64,000 nt of DNA from NCBI RefSeq assembly GCF_003247215.1, contig NZ_QKAP01000121.1, forward strand, positions 20,274 to 84,273, in the 5' to 3' direction. The stretch is from Malonomonas rubra. Its GTDB lineage: Bacteria > Desulfobacterota > Desulfuromonadia > Desulfuromonadales > Geopsychrobacteraceae. The stretch's first letter is position 1; every line of letters begins with the position of its first letter. The notes under the pieces are model-generated. The model was not told the origin of the DNA. It made no database searches and saw only the letters and a list, made by a program, of their open reading frames with translations. A program made the translations under genes and the position numbers. Positions 56,285 through 64,000 of this stretch are shown in pieces.

Positions 56285-56458
56285 CTAATCCCATTTGATT
56301 ACATCTACCGGGCAGACGCTGTCGCAAGAACCACAATCGGTGCAGACTTCTTTATCGATTACATGCACGTCTCCCTGCTCGCTGATTGCATCGACCGGGC
56401 AAACTTCAGCACAGGCCCCACAGTTGATACAACCTTCATCAATCCAATGAGTTCCCAT
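56285..56458 (-). CDS. 2[4Fe-4S] ferredoxin
   Basis: 57 residues. Two classic clusters: Cys10, 13, 16, 20 (CINCGACAEVCP) and Cys39, 42, 45, 49 (CTDCGSCDSVCP). The ATG has AGGAGAGG just upstream. It is a small soluble electron carrier. It is the first gene of the operon with the octaheme cytochrome 72 bases downstream, and it is also a natural acceptor for the aldehyde oxidoreductase further on. Confidence 0.95.
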   Translation of the reverse strand: MGTHWIDEGCINCGACAEVCPVDAISEQGDVHVIDKEVCTDCGSCDSVCPVDVIKWD

Positions 56459-56498
56459 TCCTCTCTCCTTTCCCTCTTTAATTAGATGTTAAGGGCAA

Positions 56499-56504
56499 GA
56501 TTAA
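56499..56504 (-). promoter_or_regulatory. Possible -10 element for the ferredoxin operon
   Basis: TTAATC on the minus strand, 21 bases after the TTGAC-N4-GTCAA site. The start would be near 56492, which places the centre of the palindrome about 40-41 bases upstream, the spacing of class II CRP/FNR activation. The -10 match itself is weak, as usual for activated promoters. Confidence 0.45.
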
Positions 56505-56525
56505 CAGGAACCATTCAGCATACAA

Positions 56526-56539
56526 TTGACCCAAGTCAA
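56526..56539. promoter_or_regulatory. CRP/FNR-family binding site (TTGAC-N4-GTCAA)
   Basis: A perfect 5+5 palindrome TTGAC-CCAA-GTCAA, 68 bases before the ferredoxin ATG. This form is that reported for HcpR-type regulators of nitrosative stress genes in delta-proteobacteria and is close to the FNR/DNR sites. The rest of the gap up to the AEC gene shows nothing else recognisable. Confidence 0.65.
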
Positions 56540-56683
56540 AAAAGGTACAACTTCTATGAGGACTAATAAAATATGAAACTCAGATTGTAGGTAGAGAATT
56601 GAGGGGATCAATCTACAGATATTTTAGGTTGAGCTGGAGGTCTGTATCGAGCGTTCAGGCTAGTTGCTTTAGGCCACACCCTC

Positions 56684-57589
56684 TCAGCCCATCGATTGAA
56701 TTAAACCGGTCAATGAAATGCTAGAGAGGACTGTCGTGGCAAGAATGATCGATGCAAGCAGGTCTGGCGAGCGGTTGAATTTGATCGCGTACATCAGGGG
56801 CAGTAAGGCGGAAGGGGCTGAAGTCTGCAGAGTAGCAATCTTCTGTTCCAGGCCGGACACACCCAGAACTCCAAGTAAGGGGTAAGTGACCGCAGGGGAG
56901 AGCAATAAACGGATGATCACGGCGACAGCAATGATTTTTAGAAATTTTGCCTGAAACCGGGTGGTGGCAAGCTGCAAGCCTAGAATAAAAATCAATAACG
57001 GGATGGTAGCTTGACCGATGAGGGAAAAACTCTTCAGAGCAAATTCAGGGAGTTGAACGGCGCACTGGACCACGATCATTGCCAAAAAAAAGGCATGAAA
57101 CAGCGGCATTTTTAACAGATCCAGCATGATTGGCTTAAAACCGGAAGCGTTACTGCTGACGTAAATGGCGATAGTGCTGAGGGAAAGGTTAAACGCAACA
57201 AAATAGACCACCGAATAGGAAACGGCCTGTTCTCCATAGGTGAAGTAAATCAGCGGCAGACCGAAATTCCCGATATTGATCATGCTGCAGGAGAGGATAA
57301 AAGAGATTCGGTCGTTGCTTTGCAACTGCAGAAGACGGCTAACGTAGTAAGACATCACCAGCAGAACCCCCGTCAAAATCAGCATAAAAACAAACGGGAG
57401 TTTCAGGGCCTCGAAGCTGATATTGTGCTTAACAATGGCATCGAACACAAAAACGGGTGCAAACACCGTCAAAGTCAAACTGGTGATTTCTTTGATGTCC
57501 GGCTTGAAAAACCGCTGATAGACAAGTGCCACACAAATAATAACGAAAAGCGGCAGAACCGATTTTTGGAAGATGATTAAGAACGCCAT
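56684..57589 (-). CDS. AEC-family transporter (auxin efflux carrier-like)
   Basis: 301 residues, about ten membrane spans in two sets of five. MAFLIIFQKSVLPLFVIICVALVYQ and NIGNFGLPLIYFTYGEQA (the N-x-G-N-x-G-like region) and QTSAPSALLPLMYAI are typical of the family. Bacterial members carry malonate, malate or other acids; no substrate is assigned here. Start: ATG at 57589, 6 bases after the DUF2721 stop. A TTG one codon earlier is an alternative. Confidence 0.85.
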   Translation of the reverse strand: MAFLIIFQKSVLPLFVIICVALVYQRFFKPDIKEITSLTLTVFAPVFVFDAIVKHNISFEALKLPFVFMLILTGVLLVMSYYVSRLLQLQSNDRISFILSCSMINIGNFGLPLIYFTYGEQAVSYSVVYFVAFNLSLSTIAIYVSSNASGFKPIMLDLLKMPLFHAFFLAMIVVQCAVQLPEFALKSFSLIGQATIPLLIFILGLQLATTRFQAKFLKIIAVAVIIRLLLSPAVTYPLLGVLGVSGLEQKIATLQTSAPSALLPLMYAIKFNRSPDLLASIILATTVLSSISLTGLIQSMG

Positions 57590-57597
57590 CAAAACAT

Positions 57598-57999
57598 CTA
57601 ATTCTTATTTGAGCGGCTTTCGAGAGCTTCCAGTTCAATCTCGATAGCCTTGGTGCTGATCACAATCTCATACAGAGAGACGAGCAAGGAGGCCACTAAA
57701 AGCAACAGACTGACCCCGAAACTGAGTTTGGCGAGAAACGGCAATTTTTGAAAGAGAAAAAACATGGCCAGCGTACAGAGGATAAAACTCAGCACACCGA
57801 AACCCTGCATAACCTTGGTCAAAACGATCCGCAGGCGCAAGTTGGCGATTTGCCGGAGAGTAATATCATGAATTTGCTCTTGAGACTGCCCATGCAGTTG
57901 CCTGATCAGTTGCGCCAGCACCAGAAAGCGGTTGGTGTACGCGAGAAGCAAGAGAGATATAGCAGGGAACAGCAAAGCGGGAGTCGTCAGTTCCATCAT
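57598..57999 (-). CDS. DUF2721 membrane protein
   Basis: 133 residues with three predicted membrane segments. The start MELTTPALLFPAISLLLLAYTNRF followed by LAQLIRQL is the DUF2721 pattern. Its function is unknown. It overlaps the preceding small gene by ATGA and is 8 bases before the AEC transporter, so the three genes form one operon. Confidence 0.85.
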   Translation of the reverse strand: MMELTTPALLFPAISLLLLAYTNRFLVLAQLIRQLHGQSQEQIHDITLRQIANLRLRIVLTKVMQGFGVLSFILCTLAMFFLFQKLPFLAKLSFGVSLLLLVASLLVSLYEIVISTKAIEIELEALESRSNKN

Positions 58000-58367
58000 G
58001 ATTTTCCGATTAATTCCTCATCCATCCACAAAGATGTTTCATTCGCAGAACTGATTTTTACCTGATCAATATTTATGCATTCTTTTGCTGCCAAAGTCAG
58101 GGAACGGCCATTTTCAAAATCAATAGCATGATCATAACAGGCAACCAATCCACCCGCCAGCACAAGACTCAGCCCTGCCATCAAAGCAACCGGTCCGTAG
58201 GTACTGAACTGGGAATAGATAAGCAGCAAGCCTCCAACAACCGTCAACCACCCCACCACATTCAACCAGGCTTTTAGCTTGTTTTTCTTTATAAAACAAA
58301 GAACCGGCATGAGAAACAGGACCGAAACTATCAACAACAAATAACTACTTGGGGAGTTAAACATCAT
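57996..58367 (-). CDS. Hypothetical membrane protein
   Basis: 123 residues from the ATG at 58367 with AGGAGG 6 bases before it; the frame is open to 58412 but those codons precede the ribosome site. Three hydrophobic segments (SSYLLLIVSVLFLMPVLCF, WLTVVGGLLLIYS, VALMAGLSLVLAGGLVACY), then a polar C-terminal third. I do not recognise a family. It is the first gene of the operon with DUF2721 and AEC. Confidence 0.75.
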   Translation of the reverse strand: MMFNSPSSYLLLIVSVLFLMPVLCFIKKNKLKAWLNVVGWLTVVGGLLLIYSQFSTYGPVALMAGLSLVLAGGLVACYDHAIDFENGRSLTLAAKECINIDQVKISSANETSLWMDEELIGKS

Positions 58368-58491
58368 CACGAACCTCCTACTGTCTGTTTTTCCTCTCCT
58401 TACAAACAGCAAGAAATACGCCGAAATAAATCTTCTATCATTTTACCTCGAACAACTCCAAGGCATCTGCCTATTTATGCTTGCAGTTAAA

Positions 58492-59694
58492 TTATTCGTG
58501 GCGGAGCGCGTCGATCGGATTGAGCTTTGCCGCCCGTCGGGCTGGGAAAAACCCGAATATAACCCCGATGGCCGCGGAGAAGATAAAAGCCAGCAGGTTA
58601 ATACCGGGGCTGAAGATGTAAGGGACTGCGATCAGTTTGGCAATGGCAACCGATGCTCCGGTCGCTATAGCAAGGCCAATAAGCCCACCGATGCTGGACA
58701 GGACAACCGCTTCAATCAGAAATTGCAGCAATACTTCCCTTTCTAACGCGCCGATGGCAAGGCGGATGCCTATTTCCCGGGTTCTCTCGGTGACTGAAAC
58801 CAACATAATATTCATAATGCCGATACCACCGACCAACAGGCTTACAGCGGCTACCGAGCCGAGCAACATGGTCAGAATTTTAGTGGTGCCGGTGAGAGTT
58901 TCGGTGATTTGCCGCGTATCCATGACGCGGAAGTTGTCATCCTCGTTGGCACTGACATTGCGCCGTTCCCGCAGCAGCAGTTCCAGCTGATTTTTTACCG
59001 TGTTAATCGCATCGCTGTTCCGTGCCGATACGGTAATCCGGTTGATGTCCTTGTCCCCGGTGAGGCGGCGCTGGACGGTCTTTAACGGCATGATAATTGA
59101 GTCGTCCTGATCATGTCCCATTCCTGATTGTCCCTTGGACTTGAGAAGTCCGATCACTTCGCAAGAGAACTGCTTGAGCCGGATCTTGCTACCGACCGGA
59201 TTTTGCTTGCCGAAAAGTTTCTCCCTGACCGTTTCCCCCATCACGCAGACAGCCTTGCCAGATCGCATCTCGGTTTCACTGAAATCCCGGCCGGAGGCCA
59301 ATTCCCAGTTCCCGGCAGGGAAAAAGTCGTTGTTACTACCGGTTACTGTGGTCGACCAGTTGTTCGCCTGGAAAACAGCGGTAGCCTGAGAATTGGCGAC
59401 CGGGGCAACCCATTTGGCGCTGAAAATCTGGCCTTTAATTGCATCGACATCTGAGGATTTAAACTTCGGCGCACTTGCTGCGCCCGGACCAAACCGTTGC
59501 CCAGGGATCACCATCAGAATATTGCTTCCCATCCGAGAAATCTGGTCAGAAATGGATTGGGTAGCACCATTCCCCAAGGTCACCATGGTGATAACGGCGG
59601 CAACCCCGATGACGATCCCCAAGATCGTTAAAAAGGAGCGCATCAGATTACGCCGGATGGCCCGCACCGCGAGTAGCAACGTGTTCCAAAGCAT
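58492..59694 (-). CDS. MacB-like ABC transporter permease
   Basis: 400 residues with the MacB/FtsX layout: an N-terminal span (RSFLTILGIVIGVAAVITMV), a large periplasmic domain (about residues 45-270) and three C-terminal spans (LLGSVAAVSLLVGGIGIMNIMLV ... FGFFPARRAAKLNPIDALRHE). It is the permease half of a tripartite pump; here the ATPase is a separate gene just upstream (1-base overlap). The substrate is unknown (macrolide, peptide or siderophore types are known in the family). Confidence 0.94.
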   Translation of the reverse strand: MLWNTLLLAVRAIRRNLMRSFLTILGIVIGVAAVITMVTLGNGATQSISDQISRMGSNILMVIPGQRFGPGAASAPKFKSSDVDAIKGQIFSAKWVAPVANSQATAVFQANNWSTTVTGSNNDFFPAGNWELASGRDFSETEMRSGKAVCVMGETVREKLFGKQNPVGSKIRLKQFSCEVIGLLKSKGQSGMGHDQDDSIIMPLKTVQRRLTGDKDINRITVSARNSDAINTVKNQLELLLRERRNVSANEDDNFRVMDTRQITETLTGTTKILTMLLGSVAAVSLLVGGIGIMNIMLVSVTERTREIGIRLAIGALEREVLLQFLIEAVVLSSIGGLIGLAIATGASVAIAKLIAVPYIFSPGINLLAFIFSAAIGVIFGFFPARRAAKLNPIDALRHE

Positions 59695-60398
59695 CAGGAC
59701 TGCTCCCCATTTTGACGGTCATGATCGACTTTGCCATCAACGAAATGGACAATACGCTTTGCATAGGCCGCCATGTCCGACTCATGGGTGACCATCAACA
59801 CCGTAATGCCGTGCTCACGGTTTAACGAACCAATAAGCTCCATGATCTCTTCACTTGTCTGCGTATCAAGATTGCCGGTTGGCTCGTCGGCCAGCAGCAC
59901 CTTCGGACGGGTAACGAGCGCACGAGCAATAGCCACTCTTTGCTGCTGTCCCCCAGACAGTTCTGCCGGGGTATGATCTTCCCAGCCGGTCAGGCCGACT
60001 TTTCCCAATGCAGTGCGTGCTTCGGCATGACGGACGGATGCTTTTTCCCCCCTGTAGATGAGCGGCAGTTCTACATTCTCCAGCGCAGAGGTTCGCGGCA
60101 ACAGATTAAATCCCTGAAAGACGAAGCCGAGGAAGTGTCTCCGCAGCAATGCCCGCTGATTGCGGTCCATCTCTTCGACCGGGGTTCCCTGAAATCGATA
60201 ACTGCCGCTACTGGGAATATCGAGGCAACCAAGTATATTCATCGCTGTAGACTTACCGGAACCACTCGGCCCCATGATGGCAACGAACTCACCTTGGTCG
60301 ATGGACAAATCGACACCCTTGAGCGCCAGAAAAGCAGCCTGCCCCTGCCCGTAGGTTTTCGTGATTCTGGAAAGTTTGATGAGCGGAAACTCGTTCAT
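59694..60398 (-). CDS. ABC transporter ATP-binding protein (MacB/LolD type)
   Basis: 234 residues from the ATG at 60398 (AAAGG 8 bases upstream). Walker A GPSGSGKSTAMNILG, Q-loop GFVFQGFNLLPRTS, signature LSGGQQQRVAIARAL, Walker B VLLADEPTGNLD, and MVTHESDMAAYAKRIVHF. It powers the MacB-like permease downstream. It follows the MacA-like gene at 11 bases. Confidence 0.97.
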   Translation of the reverse strand: MNEFPLIKLSRITKTYGQGQAAFLALKGVDLSIDQGEFVAIMGPSGSGKSTAMNILGCLDIPSSGSYRFQGTPVEEMDRNQRALLRRHFLGFVFQGFNLLPRTSALENVELPLIYRGEKASVRHAEARTALGKVGLTGWEDHTPAELSGGQQQRVAIARALVTRPKVLLADEPTGNLDTQTSEEIMELIGSLNREHGITVLMVTHESDMAAYAKRIVHFVDGKVDHDRQNGEQS

Positions 60399-60409
60399 GC
60401 CCATAACCT

Positions 60410-61693
60410 TTACAATGCTTCAGTGATGACCTGCATGCCAGGCTTCAATGATCCGTCAAGAATTTCGGTCGACTGTCCGTCGGTGGAGCCGACGGTAACA
60501 TCTATGGCCATCGGTCGCTCCTCTTGTAATACCCAGACCCGCGGAGAAGCACCATTGCTTGCGATCTGCTTTTTGTGGCTTTGCATCCGAGGCCTGGGGA
60601 AAAGCTTCATCACCACGCTACCTGACTGTTTCGACTCTTCACCACTTGCTACAGGGGGCGTAAAACGTAGCGCTGCGTTGGGAACCAGTACAGCATTCTC
60701 ATGGATCAGGGTGGTGATATCGGCAGTCCCAGTCATCCCCGGCCGCAAGCTAAGATCGTCATTTTTAACAGCCAAAACTGTACGGTAAGAGACGACACCA
60801 TCGGTTTCCTGCGAGCCATATTCAACACGGGTAATGACCGCTTCATATTGACGTCCCGGCCAGGCATCAACACTGAACGTTGCCGTCTGCCCTTCCTTCA
60901 CCTGACCGACATCGGCTTCATCGATATCCACGTGCAGTTCCATTTTCGACAGATCTTCGGCCAGCAAAAAAAGCACCGGCGCCTGGAAAGAGGCCGCTAC
61001 CGTCTGCCCCGGATCGATGTCACGTTCCAGGACCACGCCATCAATCGGTGACCGGATCCGCGCTTTTTCCAGGTTGGTTTCGTCCGACTGCAGGTTGGCC
61101 TCGGCCTGCAAGACACCCGCATTTGCACTGGAAACGTTCGCTTCTGCCCGTTTCAAAGTCGCTTCCGCAACATCCATTTCGTTTTTAGATGGAACTTTAC
61201 CGCCAGAGAGTTCCGCGACCCGCTGATACCGCCCGAGTGCGGCGCGAGCTTCCTCAGCAGTAGCTTCAGCCTGTAAAACTTGTGCTTGAGCTGCAACTAG
61301 ATTGGCCCGCGACATGGTCACTGCATCATTCAGTTTGGATCGATCAAGCTGGGCCAACACCTGGCCGCTTTTGACATGGTCGTTTACATCAACAAATATT
61401 TCCTCGACAATGCCTGAGAGTTCACTCCCCACCTCCACTTGGTTAGTCGGTTGCAGGTTTCCAGTCGCTGTTACCGTTACGACTAATTTCCCGGTTTTGA
61501 TGTCCCTGGTCGAGTAGACAGGTACTGTTTTTTCCTCTTCTGTAATAAGGAAGAACAGGACAGCAACAACAACGAGAGCGGGCAAACCGAGCAGCCACCA
61601 CCAACTTTTCTTCGATCGCCTGCCCGTTTGGGAGCCAATAAGCTCCTCTAAAGATGTCGCCGCATCCGGATTCTCTTGCGTATTTGTATTCAT
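60410..61693 (-). CDS. MacA-like periplasmic adaptor (RND/HlyD family)
   Basis: 427 residues from the ATG at 61693 with AAGGA 6 bases upstream. An N-terminal cytoplasmic tail precedes one membrane span (WWWLLGLPALVVVAVLFFLI). The lipoyl/barrel-sandwich halves (VTATGNLQPTNQVEVGSELSG, IRSPIDGVVLERDIDPGQTV) flank a long coiled-coil hairpin with many Ala/Glu heptads. A C-terminal beta-barrel and membrane-proximal part follow. It links the ABC pump to the outer-membrane factor. The start overlaps the stop of the upstream gene by ATGA. Confidence 0.94.
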   Translation of the reverse strand: MNTNTQENPDAATSLEELIGSQTGRRSKKSWWWLLGLPALVVVAVLFFLITEEEKTVPVYSTRDIKTGKLVVTVTATGNLQPTNQVEVGSELSGIVEEIFVDVNDHVKSGQVLAQLDRSKLNDAVTMSRANLVAAQAQVLQAEATAEEARAALGRYQRVAELSGGKVPSKNEMDVAEATLKRAEANVSSANAGVLQAEANLQSDETNLEKARIRSPIDGVVLERDIDPGQTVAASFQAPVLFLLAEDLSKMELHVDIDEADVGQVKEGQTATFSVDAWPGRQYEAVITRVEYGSQETDGVVSYRTVLAVKNDDLSLRPGMTGTADITTLIHENAVLVPNAALRFTPPVASGEESKQSGSVVMKLFPRPRMQSHKKQIASNGASPRVWVLQEERPMAIDVTVGSTDGQSTEILDGSLKPGMQVITEAL

Positions 61694-63126
61694 AACTGGT
61701 CCTTGTTTTGTATGTCGGAACCCTGTGACGACCAACCGCCCCCTAACGCCTTGTAGAGGCTAATAAGTGCGAGGACGCTATTGGTTCGGGAGGTTGCGAG
61801 ACTGTCTTGCAGGTTGCGCACAGAGCGTTCCGTATCAAGCACAGATTGGAAATCAATCAAGCCGGCGGCGTACTTTTGTCGTGCTATTGCAGCAGCCTTT
61901 TCAATAGATATTGTGGCTTGGTCGAGGGATGACGTTCGCTCTTGGCTGCGATACAGGTTAACGAGGGCGTTTTCAACTTCTCCAAGGGCATTAAGCACGG
62001 TCTGTTCATAGGCGATCTGGGCCTGTTCACGCACAGCATCCTGAATTTCCACCTGTTTCTTCAGTCGCTTCGCATTAAATATTGGCTCAGTAATGCCTCC
62101 TAGCAAAGACAACGAGCCTGCGCCACTCTCCCCAAGTCCGCTGAGGGTTAAGGCGTCAAGCCCTATCGAGCCAGAGAGCTTAAACGAAGGATAGCGTGCA
62201 GCCTCGGCAACTCCTACGCGCGCAGTTTCAGCAGCGAGCTTGCGTTCTGCTGCACGAATATCGGGCCGCTGCCGCAAGGTGTCCGCAGGGATTCCCAGAA
62301 CAATTTGACCGGGAACTACCGGCAGCTCCCCTCCCGAAGAGAGCCGTTGATGCAGTGAACCAGGCAATTTGCCGAGCAGTATCTCCAGACGGTGTTCCGC
62401 TTCGGCCAGGCTGGTCTTCAAGCTCGGGATTTGCGCTCGCGTTTGCTCCATATTGCTCTGCGCCTGATCTACGTCCTGACTGTCGATTAGACCGGCTTGT
62501 TCGCGCCATTTTGTAAGTTGCAGAGTTTCACCCTGACTATCCAGGTTTTCCAGAGCAATCTTAAGACGGTTCTGAAGTGAACGCACTTCAAAATAATTGG
62601 TCGCGACTTCAGCAGCAAGTGAAACCTGGGTATCCTGCAGATTCGCCTCGCTGGCATCCAGACTGGCCTGAGAAGCTTCAACGCTACGCCGGACGCCACC
62701 AAACAGGTCGAGCTCCCAGCTCGCATCAAAGCCAACGCTATACGATTCACGCGTTGCCTCGCCATCCGACTTACTGAGGCTAGTCGAGCCAGTCGCTGAC
62801 ACAGTCGGATAATATTCTGTAGCGGCTACGATTCGTTGTGCCCGAACTTGGCGCAAAAGAGATCGGGCAGTACGCAGATCCGGGCTCGACCGTAATGCCT
62901 CTTCCACCAGTTCAGACAACAGCGGATCATTTAATGTTTGCCACCATTGACTCAGATTTTCCGAACCCTCGACTTTTGTGTACAGCACAGCGTTTCCATC
63001 AGCGCCATTCCAGTCAAACGTTACATCCATCGCTGGTTGCTGGTAATCAGGGCCAACGGAAATACATGCAGTGCTTGACAGGCAAAGAAACACGATCAAG
63101 ATCTGCTTAAAATAAATAGTGCGCAT
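61690..63126 (-). CDS. Outer-membrane efflux lipoprotein (NodT/OprM type)
   Basis: 478 residues from the ATG at 63126. Lipoprotein signal with lipobox cysteine (IVFLCLSSTACISVGPDYQQP). Two outer-membrane-factor repeats: SLDASEANLQDTQVSLAAEVATNYFEV in the first and AYEQTVLNALGEVENALVNL in the second, with LRQRPDIRAAERKLAAETARVGVAEA between them. It forms the trimeric TolC-like channel of the pump. The frame extends to 63144 over the tetR end, but AAGG is 8 bases before 63126. Confidence 0.94.
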   Translation of the reverse strand: MRTIYFKQILIVFLCLSSTACISVGPDYQQPAMDVTFDWNGADGNAVLYTKVEGSENLSQWWQTLNDPLLSELVEEALRSSPDLRTARSLLRQVRAQRIVAATEYYPTVSATGSTSLSKSDGEATRESYSVGFDASWELDLFGGVRRSVEASQASLDASEANLQDTQVSLAAEVATNYFEVRSLQNRLKIALENLDSQGETLQLTKWREQAGLIDSQDVDQAQSNMEQTRAQIPSLKTSLAEAEHRLEILLGKLPGSLHQRLSSGGELPVVPGQIVLGIPADTLRQRPDIRAAERKLAAETARVGVAEAARYPSFKLSGSIGLDALTLSGLGESGAGSLSLLGGITEPIFNAKRLKKQVEIQDAVREQAQIAYEQTVLNALGEVENALVNLYRSQERTSSLDQATISIEKAAAIARQKYAAGLIDFQSVLDTERSVRNLQDSLATSRTNSVLALISLYKALGGGWSSQGSDIQNKDQL

Positions 63127-63136
63127 ACCGTTTGCC

Positions 63137-63766
63137 TTATCCACCCTTCACTGCGTTTATGCCAGCAAGAGCGAAGTTCACGACGTGCTCAGTAAAAGCT
63201 TCGATATCGTCGATTACCAAAGGAACATCCAACTTTGTAGTTTTCTTACTGTGCTGTTGCATTAGAATTGGATGAATACACATGCTGATAATGGACATTT
63301 CACAAAAGACAACCTGTTGTTCAGTAGCATCGGGGCCAAGTAACTCCCTCACCAAGGACAGAGTCTTTTCCCGCAAAGGAACCACCTCGGACCTTACAAC
63401 CTCATCCAACAAGCCTGTGGGGTTGGCAAACTCCATTTGCGAAATTCGAAAATTTCTATTTGCCTCATCTGAAATCCGTCCAATCAGGGCCATCAACTGG
63501 CCCCGAAGGCGCTCCTCAGCGGTAGCATCTTTGGCCACGCCACCGTCCTGAGGATAAGCCTTCATTGATTCGGTGAATGAAAAACGCCAAGCTTCCTGAT
63601 AAAGAGCTTTTTTGCTGCCGAAGTGATAGTTTACCGCCGCAACGTTTGCACCTGCCCGATTGCAGATATCTGCAACCGTTGCATCGCGAAAACCCTTCTC
63701 AACAAAAACCTCGCTTGCTGCCATAAGCAGTTTTTCCTTTGTTGTAACAGTCTTTTGCCTCGCCAT
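63137..63766 (-). CDS. TetR-family regulator of the efflux operon
   Basis: 209 residues from the ATG at 63766 with GGAG 6 bases upstream. An N-terminal helix-turn-helix (TKEKLLMAASEVFVEKGFRDATVADICNRAGANVAAVNYHFGSK, quoted here only as a positional guide: residues about 7-50, key elements A-V-N-Y-H-F-G-S-K) and a C-terminal ligand domain of the CecR/DUF1956 type. It is the first gene of the tripartite pump operon and likely represses its own promoter through the palindrome upstream. An in-frame start at 63799 is less likely. Confidence 0.92.
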   Translation of the reverse strand: MARQKTVTTKEKLLMAASEVFVEKGFRDATVADICNRAGANVAAVNYHFGSKKALYQEAWRFSFTESMKAYPQDGGVAKDATAEERLRGQLMALIGRISDEANRNFRISQMEFANPTGLLDEVVRSEVVPLREKTLSLVRELLGPDATEQQVVFCEMSIISMCIHPILMQQHSKKTTKLDVPLVIDDIEAFTEHVVNFALAGINAVKGG

Positions 63767-63816
63767 TAGGAACTCCACATACATAATTTGACCGACCAAA
63801 GCTTCGATTTAAAACA

Positions 63817-63845
63817 AATATTTCAAATGGTCATTTGGATGTAAA
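63817..63845 (-). promoter_or_regulatory. Promoter of the efflux operon with embedded palindromic operator
   Basis: The -35 TTTACA (63840-63845), a 17-base spacer and the -10 AATATT (63817-63822) on the minus strand. The spacer holds CAAATG-GT-CATTTG (63824-63837), a perfect 6+6 palindrome. A repressor bound there would block RNA polymerase. The remaining bases to 64000 contain no gene that I can support. Confidence 0.65.
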
Positions 63846-64000
63846 GAAAAAAATGAGATTACCTGCAGACCAACCGAAAGGTTCATTAATACCCCCATCA
63901 ACTGTACCATTAACGTATCATTGGCATTTCACTGAAACAAAAAAGAGAAACCGACAAAACGACCACTTCCACCTCATAACAGACTCAACATGGGACTTTA

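Overview
The window looks like a chromosomal segment of an anaerobic Desulfuromonadales-type bacterium (Geobacter/Desulfuromusa/Pelobacter relatives). This is inferred from a periplasmic octaheme cytochrome, a tungsten-type aldehyde oxidoreductase, an apparent selenoprotein, an RNase III-Era-Der neighbourhood and a fatty-acid operon of the expected composition. Base composition is even, about half G+C. I see no insertion sequence, prophage, CRISPR array or rRNA. No gene-free stretch is longer than about 260 bases.

Layout. (1) 1-5.9 kb, minus strand: translation genes tRNA-Val, thrS, infC, rpmI, rplT, pheS and the 5' part of pheT. There are terminators after tRNA-Val and after rplT, and infC starts at an ATA codon. 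(2) 6.0-7.9 kb, plus strand: a long-chain acyl-CoA synthetase. (3) 8.0-22.3 kb, minus strand: a long housekeeping block. Read in transcription order it is DUF177-rpmF-plsX-fabH-fabD-fabG-acpP-fabF-rpiB, then glyA-comEB-nrdR, then ribD-ribE-ribBA-ribH-nusB-hom. A good promoter precedes the first gene. (4) 22.4-30.4 kb: mazG and fxsA (plus), murJ (minus), rpsT (plus), then infA, leuS, lptE and holA (minus). (5) 30.5-41.9 kb, minus strand: a chemosensory gene cluster with cheA, two cheW, cheB, cheR and three single-domain receivers. It also holds an ExeA-like AAA ATPase, a zinc-ribbon plus degenerate receiver protein, a 662-residue HEAT-repeat protein and a DUF4388 protein. No receptor (MCP) gene is present. 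(6) 42.0-44.9 kb, minus strand: rnc-era-der. (7) 45.1-52.6 kb, plus strand: tmk-holB-ricT-metG-(tatD + radical SAM fusion)-gor, followed by a 73-codon SelW/Rdx-type gene with an in-frame TGA at the Sec position of its CxxU motif. (8) 52.6-56.5 kb, minus strand: a two-cluster ferredoxin and an octaheme hydroxylamine-oxidoreductase-like cytochrome, then, after a hairpin, a MoaD-like protein and an aldehyde:ferredoxin oxidoreductase. A perfect TTGAC-N4-GTCAA palindrome sits about 40 bases before the likely transcription start of the first gene. (9) 56.7-58.4 kb, minus strand: an AEC-family transporter and two small membrane proteins. (10) 58.5-63.8 kb, minus strand: a TetR-regulated tripartite efflux operon (regulator, outer-membrane factor, MacA-like adaptor, ABC ATPase, MacB-like permease). 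Its palindromic operator lies between the -35 and -10 elements.

The most interesting signals are the probable selenoprotein paired with a glutathione-reductase-like gene, the ferredoxin-octaheme-cytochrome operon with its CRP/FNR-type site, and the unusual receptor-less chemosensory cluster. All coordinates and motifs were read from the sequence by eye. Family assignments come from recognised motifs, not from database searches.
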